Shown here: piece by piece, positions 8,541-17,520 of the stretch | Numbering within the stretch: the first letter of the stretch is position 1 | Layout: every line of letters starts with the position of its first letter | Assembly: GCF_005876835.1 (NCBI RefSeq) | Contig: NZ_PPSW01000006.1 | Coordinates: 62,001 to 126,000 of the forward strand | Direction: 5' to 3' | From: Pseudoalteromonas phenolica | Lineage (GTDB): Bacteria > Pseudomonadota > Gammaproteobacteria > Enterobacterales > Alteromonadaceae | DNA: 64,000 nt | Translations under genes and position numbers: made by a program | The notes under the pieces: generated by a model | The model's database searches: none | Seen by the model: only the letters and a program-made list of their open reading frames with translations | What the model was told of the DNA's origin: nothing

Positions 8541-11500
8541 ATGACACAAAATGAAGGTCCAGCATCTGTTATCTTAGATAATGTATGTAAGTTGATCCAA
8601 AAGAAAGTTCATGCAGACAATGTGTCACTCGTTGAAACTTTTGCCAAAGCCTTGTACAGCAATATGTCTAAAGAGGATCTGGCAAAACGTAACGACAGTG
8701 ACCTATACGGTGCAGCACTGAGTCTTTGGAATTCACTTGAAAAAAATACGTCTGATGAAGCCGTAATTAGAGTGTTTAACCCAGAGGTATCAAAAGATGG
8801 TTGGCAATCGTCTCATACGATTGTAGAGATCATCGCAAACGACATGCCGTTCTTAGTTGATTCAGTGCGTATGGCAATGAATCGTCTGAACATCGTCTCT
8901 CATCTTCTTCTTCACAGTCCGTTGAAAATCAAACGTGATGAAAACAGCCAAATCTCTGCAATTTCAAACTTAAAAGCCGAGCAAGAATCAAATTCTACTA
9001 AAACTGTTTTCTTTATCGAAATTGATCGTCAAACAGACACTCAAGCAATTGAAACTTTGACAAGTGAATTACAGTCAGTTCTAAAAGACGTTTCGCTTGC
9101 TGTAGCTGACTGGTTGCCAATCAGAGACAAACTTGTTTCTGTGACAAATGAGCTTCCATCTCGTAACTTTGGTTGTTCTGAAGCTGAAGTAAAAGAAGCC
9201 TCTGAATTTTTAGAATGGCTAGTGAAAGATAACTTCACTTTCATGGGCTATCGCCAGTATGACTTGAACCCAGTGCAAGGGGATTACGAGTTAAAACCGG
9301 TTACAGGCACTTCTTTAGGTCTTATGAAAAATACGTCTGATGAAAACAGTCGTTTACTTTCTGAGTTACCAGAAGTTGCTCGTAAAGAAGCACGTAGCAA
9401 TAACTTATTAATTCTTACAAAAACAAATTCGTTATCGCGTGTACACCGACCAGCTTACGTTGACTATGTTGGTATCAAACGTTTTGATGATAAAGGCAAT
9501 GTAGTAGGGGAAGATCGCTTTATTGGTTTATTCTCTTCAAGCTTTTATAACAACAGCGCAGCAGATGTGCCAATTTTAGAGAGCAAAATTAATCGCATCA
9601 TGGAAGCATGTGACTTTGCAAAAGGTACGCACGCATACAAAGCGGTATTGAACATCCTTGAAACTTATCCTCGCGATGAATTAGTTCAAGCCCGTGAAGC
9701 TGAGCTATTGGAAGTTGCAACAGGCGTTTTACAGGTACAAGAGCGCAACATGTGCCGTCTATTCATCCGTAAAGATGTCTATGGTCGTTTTTTCTCTTGT
9801 ATGGTTTATGTACCAAGAGAGCGATACAACACAGCGCTTCGACGTGAAACACAGCAGCTCCTAGCCCGTTCATTTAATTCAACGGATAAAGTTGAATTTA
9901 CCACTTTCTTCTCAGAATCTACGTTAGCGCGTACACATTATATTGTGCGTGTAGCTGACAACAATATTGAATATAACGTGAAAGATATCGAAAATAATTT
10001 AGTTGAAGCGGCCCGCACTTGGGAAGACAAGCTTCAAGCAGCGCTTTTAGAGAGCAATGGTGAGTCTCGTGGTAATGAGCTAAACCGTAAATATAGCAAT
10101 GCGTTCCCGTCAGCATATAAAGATCAAGTTTTACCTTCAGCTGCGGTTGTCGATATCGAAAAGCTTGAAACGCTAGATGAAGAGAACAAGTTAGAAATGT
10201 TGTTCTATCGTCCGCAAGAAGAAGCAAACTCAAACATTGTTCGTTTAAGCTTATTCCATAAAGATGAGCCTATTCACTTGTCAGACGTGATGCCGATGCT
10301 TGAGAACTTTGGTTTACGCGTTATCGGTGAAACACCCTATGCAGTGAAGACCAGCGATGGTCAAGTAAACTGGATCATGGATTTCTCTATGCTACTTGAT
10401 AGCAAAGGAATTTCTGACTTCAACCAAGTTTCAGCGCGTTTCCGTGCAGCACTGACAAATGTTTGGAATAACCGTTTAGAAAATGATGGTTTTAACCGTC
10501 TAGTGCTTATGGGTGGCTTAAAAGGTCGCGAAGCGTCAATTCTTCGTGCATACGCTAAGTATATGCGTCAAATCGGTGTAACTTTCTCTCAGTCATATAT
10601 CGAAAATACTTTTGAGCATTATCCTCAGATCGCAAGCAAGATTGTTGAGTTATTCACCAAAAAGTTCTCTCCTGCAAAACCTGCAGCGCAGAAGACCTTA
10701 GACAAACTAGTTGCAAGCATTCATGAAGATTTAGAACATGTAGCAAACCTGGATGATGACCGAATCATTCGCTTATATGTTGATATGATCAACGCAACAC
10801 TTCGTACTAACTTCTTCCAAAAAGAAGCTGATGGTACGAACAAATCATATGTATCATTCAAAGTACAGCCAAGTGCTATCCCTGAAATGCCATTACCGCT
10901 GCCTGCGTTTGAAATCTTCGTATACTCTCCTCGTGTAGAAGGTGTTCACTTACGAGGTGGTAAAGTTGCTCGTGGTGGTTTACGTTGGTCTGACCGCCGT
11001 GAAGATTTCCGTACCGAAGTATTGGGTCTTGTAAAAGCACAACAAGTTAAGAACACTGTTATCGTGCCTGTTGGTTCAAAAGGTGGCTTCGTTTGTAAGC
11101 AGCTTCCAACAGAAAGAGAAGCTTTCTTCAAAGAAGGTCAAGAGTGTTACAAACTATTTATCCGTGGTCTATTAGACATCACTGATAACATCATTCATGG
11201 TGACATTGTGCCGCCTGTTGATGTTGTTCGTCACGATGAAGACGACCCTTACTTAGTTGTTGCGGCTGATAAAGGTACAGCGACATTCTCAGATATCGCA
11301 AATGGTATTGCTGAAGAATACAACTTCTGGTTGGGCGATGCGTTTGCTTCAGGTGGTTCTATTGGTTATGACCATAAGAAAATGGGTATCACAGCGAAAG
11401 GTGCTTGGGAGTCAGTTAAGCGTCATTTCAGAGAAATGGGTATCGATTGTCAAACAACTGACTTCACTGCGGTTGCTATTGGTGATATGGCAGGTGACGT

Positions 11501-13379
11501 ATTCGGTAACGGTATGCTTCTATCAAAGCATATTCGTTTACAAGCTGCATTTAACCACATGCACATTTTCATCGACCCGAACCCTGTTGCGGCAAGCTCT
11601 TACCTAGAACGCGAGAGATTATTTGCATTACCTCGTTCAAGCTGGGAAGACTACGACAAGTCATTGATTTCAGAAGGTGGTGGCATATTCTCTCGTGCTG
11701 CTAAGTCAATTACGCTGACACCTGAAATTAAGAAAATGCTTGGCACTAAAAAAGCGAGCATGACACCAAACGAATTGATCAAAGCATTATTAATGATGCC
11801 TTCAGATCTTTTATGGAATGGTGGTATAGGTACTTACATTAAAGCTAAATCTGAAACAGATGCTGATGTAGGCGACCGCGCGAATGATGCACTGCGTATC
11901 AATGGTTCTGAACTTGGTGCAAAAATCTTCGGTGAAGGTGGTAACTTAGGTGCGACGCAATTAGGTCGTATTGAGTTTGCTGCTAAAGGTGGCCGTATCA
12001 ATACTGACTTCATCGATAATGTAGGTGGTGTTGCGTGTTCAGATAATGAAGTAAATATTAAAATCTTGCTTAATGGTTTAGTGGCAGAAGGCGACTTAAC
12101 TAAGAAGCAACGTGATGAATTACTTTATGCAATGACAGATGAAGTGTCTGAGCTTGTATTGGCTGATTGTTACCGTCAAACTCACACGCTTTCTATCACT
12201 AAGTCTAAGGGTCCTGCAACGCTAAAAGAGAAGATCCGCTTTATCCATGCCTTAGAGAAAGATGGTAAATTAGACAGAGCTATCGAATTCCTACCGACAG
12301 ATGAAGAGTTAGCAGAACGCGCAGCTGCTGGTCAAGACTTAACACGTCCTGAGCTTTCTGTTCTTGTTTCTTACTCTAAAATGGTACTAAAAGAGTCTTT
12401 AGTAACAGATGAAGTTTCTGAAAACCCTTATTACCGTCAGTTATTGGTGAATTCTTTCCCTGTTCCGCTTCGTGACAAATTTAATGCAGCAATGGATAAC
12501 CACCCACTGCGCAAAGAAATTATCGCGACTAAACTTGCGAATAATATTGTTAACGACATGGGTCTTAACTTTATGGTTCGTATGCATGAAGAAACAGGTG
12601 CGTCAGACAGCGAGATTGCACTTTGTTACTCAATCGCCAATGCTATTTTTGAAATGACAGGCACTTGGAATGACATTGCTGATTTAGATAACCAAATCTC
12701 GGCAGATGTTCAAACTGAAATGCTATATCAACTTCGTCGTACAGTTCGTCGCGCAACGCGTTGGTTCTTGCGTCACCGCAACAAGGCTATGACCATTGAG
12801 CAAACAATTGCGTTCTTTGCACCGACATTTAAAGATGTAAGTGCAAACCTTAGTGATTACTTAGTTGCTGACGAAGCTGAATCTATTGCTAAAAATGCAG
12901 ATAAGTTGATTGAACAAGGCGTTCCTTCTGATATTGCGACACGAATTGTATCTCTATCTAGCTTGTTCTCAGTAATGGACTTAGCTGAAGTTGCAGATAA
13001 CTCGTCTAAAGCAATTGATATGGTATCTAATACTTATTTCAAGTTAGGTGCGAAAATGGGTCTGCATTGGTTCTTAGACCAAATTACAGCTCAGCCAGTG
13101 ACAAACCACTGGCAAGCACTAGCACGTGCTTCATATCGTGAAGAGCTAGACTGGCAACAGCGTTCATTGTCTGAAGTTGTACTTAACAGCCTAGAGACTG
13201 ACACAGCAGATGTGAATGAACTGGTAGAGTCTTGGATGGACACTCAATCTGTGTTGCTAACACGTTGGCAGCATATGCTTCAAGAGTTTAAGACATCACA
13301 AAGTCACGACTTTGCGAAGATTTCAGTTGCGCTACGTGAATTAATGTTACTTAGCCACAACTGTGACACTTCCAAATAA
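8541..13379 (+). CDS. gdhB: NAD-dependent glutamate dehydrogenase, large type
   Basis: 1612 residues, the size of the 180-kDa GDH class (Bac_GDH family) that oxidatively deaminates glutamate to 2-oxoglutarate with NAD. It links amino-acid breakdown to the TCA genes found further along. The N-terminal 700 residues hold ACT-like regulatory modules and helical domains. The catalytic core begins near residue 810 with GGLRWSDRREDFRTEVLGL and the lysine of VPVGSKGGFV. The nucleotide-binding region lies at about 970-1170, with VAIGDMAGDVFGNGML and GGNLGATQLGRIEFA. The ATG is preceded by AAGGAACACAT. A strong terminator follows, so it is a single-gene unit. These enzymes are usually allosterically regulated, for example by arginine or aspartate; I cannot read that from sequence. 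Confidence 0.96.
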   Translation: MTQNEGPASVILDNVCKLIQKKVHADNVSLVETFAKALYSNMSKEDLAKRNDSDLYGAALSLWNSLEKNTSDEAVIRVFNPEVSKDGWQSSHTIVEIIANDMPFLVDSVRMAMNRLNIVSHLLLHSPLKIKRDENSQISAISNLKAEQESNSTKTVFFIEIDRQTDTQAIETLTSELQSVLKDVSLAVADWLPIRDKLVSVTNELPSRNFGCSEAEVKEASEFLEWLVKDNFTFMGYRQYDLNPVQGDYELKPVTGTSLGLMKNTSDENSRLLSELPEVARKEARSNNLLILTKTNSLSRVHRPAYVDYVGIKRFDDKGNVVGEDRFIGLFSSSFYNNSAADVPILESKINRIMEACDFAKGTHAYKAVLNILETYPRDELVQAREAELLEVATGVLQVQERNMCRLFIRKDVYGRFFSCMVYVPRERYNTALRRETQQLLARSFNSTDKVEFTTFFSESTLARTHYIVRVADNNIEYNVKDIENNLVEAARTWEDKLQAALLESNGESRGNELNRKYSNAFPSAYKDQVLPSAAVVDIEKLETLDEENKLEMLFYRPQEEANSNIVRLSLFHKDEPIHLSDVMPMLENFGLRVIGETPYAVKTSDGQVNWIMDFSMLLDSKGISDFNQVSARFRAALTNVWNNRLENDGFNRLVLMGGLKGREASILRAYAKYMRQIGVTFSQSYIENTFEHYPQIASKIVELFTKKFSPAKPAAQKTLDKLVASIHEDLEHVANLDDDRIIRLYVDMINATLRTNFFQKEADGTNKSYVSFKVQPSAIPEMPLPLPAFEIFVYSPRVEGVHLRGGKVARGGLRWSDRREDFRTEVLGLVKAQQVKNTVIVPVGSKGGFVCKQLPTEREAFFKEGQECYKLFIRGLLDITDNIIHGDIVPPVDVVRHDEDDPYLVVAADKGTATFSDIANGIAEEYNFWLGDAFASGGSIGYDHKKMGITAKGAWESVKRHFREMGIDCQTTDFTAVAIGDMAGDVFGNGMLLSKHIRLQAAFNHMHIFIDPNPVAASSYLERERLFALPRSSWEDYDKSLISEGGGIFSRAAKSITLTPEIKKMLGTKKASMTPNELIKALLMMPSDLLWNGGIGTYIKAKSETDADVGDRANDALRINGSELGAKIFGEGGNLGATQLGRIEFAAKGGRINTDFIDNVGGVACSDNEVNIKILLNGLVAEGDLTKKQRDELLYAMTDEVSELVLADCYRQTHTLSITKSKGPATLKEKIRFIHALEKDGKLDRAIEFLPTDEELAERAAAGQDLTRPELSVLVSYSKMVLKESLVTDEVSENPYYRQLLVNSFPVPLRDKFNAAMDNHPLRKEIIATKLANNIVNDMGLNFMVRMHEETGASDSEIALCYSIANAIFEMTGTWNDIADLDNQISADVQTEMLYQLRRTVRRATRWFLRHRNKAMTIEQTIAFFAPTFKDVSANLSDYLVADEAESIAKNADKLIEQGVPSDIATRIVSLSSLFSVMDLAEVADNSSKAIDMVSNTYFKLGAKMGLHWFLDQITAQPVTNHWQALARASYREELDWQQRSLSEVVLNSLETDTADVNELVESWMDTQSVLLTRWQHMLQEFKTSQSHDFAKISVALRELMLLSHNCDTSK

Positions 13380-13393
13380 TTTATAAACCGCTA

Positions 13394-13424
13394 AAATACC
13401 TCAGCTTTGCTGGGGTATTTTTTT
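13394..13424 (+). terminator. Rho-independent terminator of the glutamate dehydrogenase gene
   Basis: AAATACCTCAGC, a TTT loop and GCTGGGGTATTT form a 12-bp stem with one T-G wobble, followed by a run of seven or more T. It starts 15 nt after the stop codon. Confidence 0.93.
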
Positions 13425-13458
13425 GCCCAGATTTTTTAACGATTACTAAGGAGTTTTC

Positions 13459-14469
13459 ATGTTTTATGAACTAGCGCGTCGCTATATGTTCGGTCGAGAT
13501 GCCGAGTGGGCCCATGATTTTGCATTGGGTAACCTTCGTCGTTTTGCCAATACACCGCTCAGTATGGCTTGGTCGCAATCTGTTGCAGATAAACCTGTAA
13601 ACTTTCTTGGTATAGATTTTAAAAATCCAGTCGGCCTTGCTGCTGGATTGGACAAAAATGCTGAATGTATTGATGCCTTTGGTCAAATGGGTTTTGGCTT
13701 TATTGAAGTAGGTACGGTGACACCGCGCCCCCAAGCAGGTAATGATAAACCTCGAATTTTCAGACTACCTGAAGCACATGCTGTTATTAATCGTATGGGT
13801 TTCAATAACAAAGGTGTCGATAATCTTGTTAACAATGTAAAAGCTTCAAAATACACAGGTGTTTTGGGTATCAACATTGGCAAAAACAAAGACACGCCAA
13901 ACGAAAAGGGTAAAGATGATTACATTCACTGCATGCGAAAAGTATTTGAACATGCTTCTTACATCACAGTGAATATTTCATCACCGAACACACCAGGCCT
14001 TCGCGACCTTCAATATGGTGATGCTCTGGATGACTTACTACAGAGCCTGAAGAATGAACAAGTGGATTTAATCGCAAAACACAATAAATCAGTGCCTATG
14101 CTTGTGAAGATTGCACCTGATGTTGATGCTGTGCAAGTTCAACAAATTGCTGAGTCTCTTATGAAGAATCGTATCGACGGTGTGATTGCGACAAACACAA
14201 CCCTTGAGCGTGAAGCGGTTAAAGGTTTACAGTACGCAGAGGAAATGGGGGGGTTGTCAGGTCGTCCAGTTCGTGAGAAGTCGACCTTTGTTGTTAATGA
14301 ATTGAAAAGGATCACTGAAGGAAAACTTCCGATCATTGGTGTTGGTGGGATCGACTCTGCAGATTCTGCGAAAGAAAAACTGAACGCAGGTGCCGATTTA
14401 GTCCAGGTATACACAGGCTTTATCTACGAAGGTCCGCAATTGGTTAAGCGTATTGTTGACGCTTTATAA
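13459..14469 (+). CDS. pyrD: Dihydroorotate dehydrogenase (quinone), class 2
   Basis: 336 residues, exactly the length of E. coli PyrD. This inner-membrane-associated FMN enzyme oxidises dihydroorotate to orotate in pyrimidine synthesis and passes electrons to quinone. The N-terminal helices (residues 1-30) are the quinone/membrane-binding part of class 2. FMN and substrate motifs are present: [39 protein letters not shown], and the catalytic-serine segment [15 protein letters not shown]. Phosphate-binding glycines follow in [10 protein letters not shown]. The start has an AAGGAG site 7 nt upstream. As in enteric bacteria, zapC and rlmL follow. Confidence 0.97.
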   Translation: MFYELARRYMFGRDAEWAHDFALGNLRRFANTPLSMAWSQSVADKPVNFLGIDFKNPVGLAAGLDKNAECIDAFGQMGFGFIEVGTVTPRPQAGNDKPRIFRLPEAHAVINRMGFNNKGVDNLVNNVKASKYTGVLGINIGKNKDTPNEKGKDDYIHCMRKVFEHASYITVNISSPNTPGLRDLQYGDALDDLLQSLKNEQVDLIAKHNKSVPMLVKIAPDVDAVQVQQIAESLMKNRIDGVIATNTTLEREAVKGLQYAEEMGGLSGRPVREKSTFVVNELKRITEGKLPIIGVGGIDSADSAKEKLNAGADLVQVYTGFIYEGPQLVKRIVDAL

Positions 14470-14520
14470 TGATCAGTTATATAACTAAACGATCCTTTTA
14501 AATTTGTTCTTATAAAGAAT

Positions 14521-14548
14521 TTTAACATTCGTTATTTTTCGGTATACT
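14521..14548 (+). promoter_or_regulatory. zapC: Candidate sigma-70 promoter of zapC
   Basis: A good -10 element TATACT (14543-14548) lies 16 bp after a fair -35 TTTAAC (14521-14526). It is 44 bp upstream of the GTG start of zapC. This suggests zapC has its own promoter although it follows pyrD. Confidence 0.45.
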
Positions 14549-14591
14549 CCTGTCTCTATCTAGATATGGCTAGTAGGCAGGAGATTTCACA

Positions 14592-15119
14592 GTGCAAGCT
14601 TCTAAAGAATGGCAGTGGTTACGTTGCAATGAACGCAACCGACTTCTCATTGACTTAGGCGATGAGCTTCAACTTTGCACTCCCTACAAGCTACACCAAC
14701 TCACTGGTGATTCCTTACCTAATCCAAATTTTTGTATCGACGATGCAGAATACTACCAAAACGTATACTTCTACTTGCAAAACTTTAAGGTCTGGACCGA
14801 CGCCCAGTGTTGTCAAATAGCTTTGAACGCGACAGCTGCCAAGTTTCATTTAAAACCCATGCTTGCAAAAAGTTGGTTTTTTAACGAATACACAGGAAAT
14901 TCAGATAGAACAGAAGCCATTATTGCACTTACTTCATCTGAGCAAACCGGTGAATTTTTCATCGTTGAGTGTGACGCTGAGAGTTCATTGTGTATTAGTT
15001 TAAACGCTGAGTTCAAACTAGATGAGCATCTTACTTTAGAGCCATTTCAAGCAATACGAGTTTTGAATAATCGTATTCACCCTCTGATGTTAGCTGACAA
15101 AATTACCAAAACAGCTTAA
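14592..15119 (+). CDS. zapC: Cell division protein ZapC
   Basis: 175 residues, without signal or membrane segments. ZapC binds FtsZ directly and promotes bundling of protofilaments at midcell. Similarity is visible in the N-terminal EWQWLRCNERNRLLIDLGDEL block and in NFCIDDAEYY, which match the E. coli ZapC pattern NWRW...MLDL...FCVDDA. The gene lies between pyrD and rlmL as in E. coli. The start is GTG, chosen because AGGAG (14579-14583) sits 8 nt upstream and the protein then begins like other ZapC proteins. Sequence conservation in this family is low, so the assignment leans partly on synteny. Confidence 0.88.
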   Translation: MQASKEWQWLRCNERNRLLIDLGDELQLCTPYKLHQLTGDSLPNPNFCIDDAEYYQNVYFYLQNFKVWTDAQCCQIALNATAAKFHLKPMLAKSWFFNEYTGNSDRTEAIIALTSSEQTGEFFIVECDAESSLCISLNAEFKLDEHLTLEPFQAIRVLNNRIHPLMLADKITKTA

Positions 15120-15149
15120 CTCAACAAGGCAAGCAACAAACAACCTGTG

Positions 15150-15175
15150 ATATACTTTCGATCATTAAAGTATAT
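15150..15175 (+). promoter_or_regulatory. rlmL: Hairpin abutting the rlmL ribosome-binding site
   Basis: ATATACTTT (15150-15158) and AAAGTATAT (15167-15175) are perfect 9-bp inverted arms with an 8-nt loop. The stem ends exactly one base before the AGGG Shine-Dalgarno at 15176-15179. The left arm also contains TATACTTT, which could serve as a -10 element. Either an RNA hairpin that modulates initiation at the TTG start or a promoter/operator is possible. Confidence 0.4.
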
Positions 15176-15187
15176 AGGGTTAAAACA

Positions 15188-17299
15188 TTGCAATTTATCG
15201 CACTTACTTCAATTGGTATTGAAAATTTATTAGTAGATGAAATCAAAGAGCAAGGCTTAGAGGTTATCAAACAGTCTGTTGGTTCGGTAAAGTTTGAGGC
15301 GGATAACAGTCAAGCACAAAGATTTTGTTTAGTCACACGTTTTGCAACACGTGTCATGCTGCTTCTAGAAGAAAATGCAGAAATAAACACCAAAGAAGAT
15401 TTATATAAATTTGCACGTTTTCAGCCTTGGCAGGAATTCTTTGGCCCAAAACAAACATTTGCAATTGAATTTAATGGTACTAATCAAGCTTTAAAAAATA
15501 CTCAATTCTCAGGCTTAGTGATTAAAGATGCTGTCGTTGATTACTTCAACGATTTGTTTGAACAACGTCCGAACGTAGATAAGGCCGAACCAAATATTCG
15601 TATTGTGGCTAAATTAAATAAAAGCCACTGTATGCTTTATCTTGATTATTCAGGTCCACGATTATCAGATAGAGGTTACAGAACTCGTCAGGGTAAAGCG
15701 CCTATTCGTGAAAATTTAGCTGCCGCATTGGTAAAACGCAGTGGTTGGTTGAATGATATAAGCCAGCCTCTGTTTGATCCATGTTGTGGTTCGGGTACTT
15801 TACTCATTGAAGCTGTGGGAATGGCAAACAAGGTGCCTGCAAATATTAATCGCAAGTTTGCATTCCAAAACTTACCTAGCTTCAGACCTGCAAAATTTGA
15901 TGAAATCAAACAGGCTTTAAAAATTGAAGTAACAGAAAACAACCTATGGATCATGGGGTCGGATTTTGACGAGCGAGTGATCAATGTTGCACAGCAAAAT
16001 GCGCGCAGAGCAGGCGTTGAAAATCTCATTGATTTTAGTGTTAAAGATGCAAATAAATTATCTCAAGTTGCCAAGCGTTCTGGGGTTGTATTAAGCAATT
16101 TACCTTATGGTGAACGTTTAGGTGCGATGGCTGAACTTATAAACCTATACAGAAATATGGGTTTAGGCTTTAAAAAGTACTTCCAAAATTGGCAACTTGC
16201 ACTATTAGGCACAGATGAAAGCTTATTCAAATTACTTAAATTAGCTAAATCTAAAACCTATAAGTTTAAAAATGGTCCACTTGATGTTGCACTCTATCTT
16301 TACGATGTGAACGAAAAGCAGATAAGTCAGAGTCAAGAGAAGACAGGTCTAAACTTTGAAGGTTCATCGGCTTTTGGCAACCGTTTAAAGAAAAATAAAA
16401 ACGCACTTAAGTCATGGATTAAAAAAGAGGGAATTAATGCGTATCGTTTATATGATGCTGACATTCCTGAATACAATGTCGCTGTTGATATTTATAACGA
16501 TTCTGCGGTTATCTTTGAATATGCAGCACCGAAAGAAATTGATGATACTGTTGCGCAAAAACGACTTCAGGATGTGATCACTTTAACATCTGAACAGCTT
16601 AATATTCCTGCCGAGAATATTGCGGTTAAGGTACGTAAAAAGCAAAAAGGTGATGCGCAATACAACAGCTTTGACAAGCAAAATCGGGTTGATGTTGTTG
16701 AAGAGTTTGGTGCAAAGTTTAAAGTAAACTTGTTCGACTATTTAGATACAGGCTTATTCTTAGATCACCGCCTGGCACGTCGCTATATCCAGCAAAATGC
16801 AAAGGGTCAACGTGTATTGAACTTGTTCTCTTACACAGGCAGTGCGTCTGTTCATGCTGCATTTGGTGGTGCTAAGTCGGTTACAACCGTTGATATGTCA
16901 AAAACCTATTTAAAGTGGGCAGAAGAAAACTTTGCACTAAACAACCTCAAGAACCCTCGCTTTAGATTTGAGCAAGCAGATTGTTTAAAGTGGCTCGAAC
17001 ACGCACAAGGTCAATATGATTTGATCTTTTTAGATCCACCGACCTTTTCAAACTCAAAGCGTATGAAAGCTGAGTTTGATGTACAGCGAGACCACATCAA
17101 ATTAATGGAGTGGGTGAAGAAAATTTTAAGTCCTAAGGGTACGTTATTGTTTTCTAATAATAAGCGTGGGTTCAAAATGGATGAAGTCGCTTTAATGGGC
17201 TTAGGTCTGAAGGCTGAAAATATTTCTGATAAGACGCTCTCACCTGACTTTAAACGTAACAAACAGATCCATAATAGTTGGTTGATCAGCCATGGATAA
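15188..17299 (+). CDS. rlmL: 23S rRNA m2G2445/m7G2069 methyltransferase RlmL (RlmKL)
   Basis: 703 residues against 702 in E. coli. This bifunctional enzyme methylates two guanines of 23S rRNA helix 74. The order is a THUMP domain (about 45-155), then the RlmL methyltransferase with the SAM-site region LFDPCCGSGTLLIEA and catalytic NLPYGERLG. The RlmK domain follows at about 480-700 with VLNLFSYTGSASVHAAFGGA and LIFLDPPTFSNSKRM. Translation starts at TTG (15188), with AGGG 8 nt upstream; the next in-frame ATG would remove the conserved N-terminus. The end overlaps the next gene by 8 nt. Confidence 0.96.
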   Translation: MQFIALTSIGIENLLVDEIKEQGLEVIKQSVGSVKFEADNSQAQRFCLVTRFATRVMLLLEENAEINTKEDLYKFARFQPWQEFFGPKQTFAIEFNGTNQALKNTQFSGLVIKDAVVDYFNDLFEQRPNVDKAEPNIRIVAKLNKSHCMLYLDYSGPRLSDRGYRTRQGKAPIRENLAAALVKRSGWLNDISQPLFDPCCGSGTLLIEAVGMANKVPANINRKFAFQNLPSFRPAKFDEIKQALKIEVTENNLWIMGSDFDERVINVAQQNARRAGVENLIDFSVKDANKLSQVAKRSGVVLSNLPYGERLGAMAELINLYRNMGLGFKKYFQNWQLALLGTDESLFKLLKLAKSKTYKFKNGPLDVALYLYDVNEKQISQSQEKTGLNFEGSSAFGNRLKKNKNALKSWIKKEGINAYRLYDADIPEYNVAVDIYNDSAVIFEYAAPKEIDDTVAQKRLQDVITLTSEQLNIPAENIAVKVRKKQKGDAQYNSFDKQNRVDVVEEFGAKFKVNLFDYLDTGLFLDHRLARRYIQQNAKGQRVLNLFSYTGSASVHAAFGGAKSVTTVDMSKTYLKWAEENFALNNLKNPRFRFEQADCLKWLEHAQGQYDLIFLDPPTFSNSKRMKAEFDVQRDHIKLMEWVKKILSPKGTLLFSNNKRGFKMDEVALMGLGLKAENISDKTLSPDFKRNKQIHNSWLISHG

Positions 17300-17519
17300 G
17301 TTTACCCTTTATCACACCGAGGGCTGCCATTTATGCGAGCAAGCCCTTGCGTTATTGAATGCTCAGTTACATTCTGAGCAAATAATTTTAAGAGATATTG
17401 TTGAAGAGCCTGAATTGGTAGAAAAGTATCAGTACACCATTCCTGTAGTTGCAAATAAAAACAACCAAGAGCTAGGTTGGCCATTCGACGAGCAAAAATT
17501 AAAAGAGTTTATAAACTAA
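17292..17519 (+). CDS. Glutaredoxin-family protein (DUF836 type)
   Basis: 75 residues with a thioredoxin-like pattern: beta strand FTLYHTEGC, redox motif CHLC at residues 11-14, and the cis-proline in YTIPVV near residue 50. It resembles the small glutaredoxin-like family often found beside rlmL or uup in marine Gammaproteobacteria. The start lies inside the rlmL end (8-nt overlap), so it is translated with rlmL, and its stop is directly before the uup ATG. It is probably a cytoplasmic thiol-disulfide protein. Substrate and partner are unknown, and it lacks the usual glutathione-binding TVP/CDD signature of classical glutaredoxins. Confidence 0.85.
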   Translation: MDKFTLYHTEGCHLCEQALALLNAQLHSEQIILRDIVEEPELVEKYQYTIPVVANKNNQELGWPFDEQKLKEFIN

Positions 17520-17520
17520 G

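Noticed and set aside
11257..11607. 116-residue plus-strand frame inside the glutamate dehydrogenase gene
   Set aside because: It lies wholly inside a well-conserved coding region in another frame and shows no family pattern.
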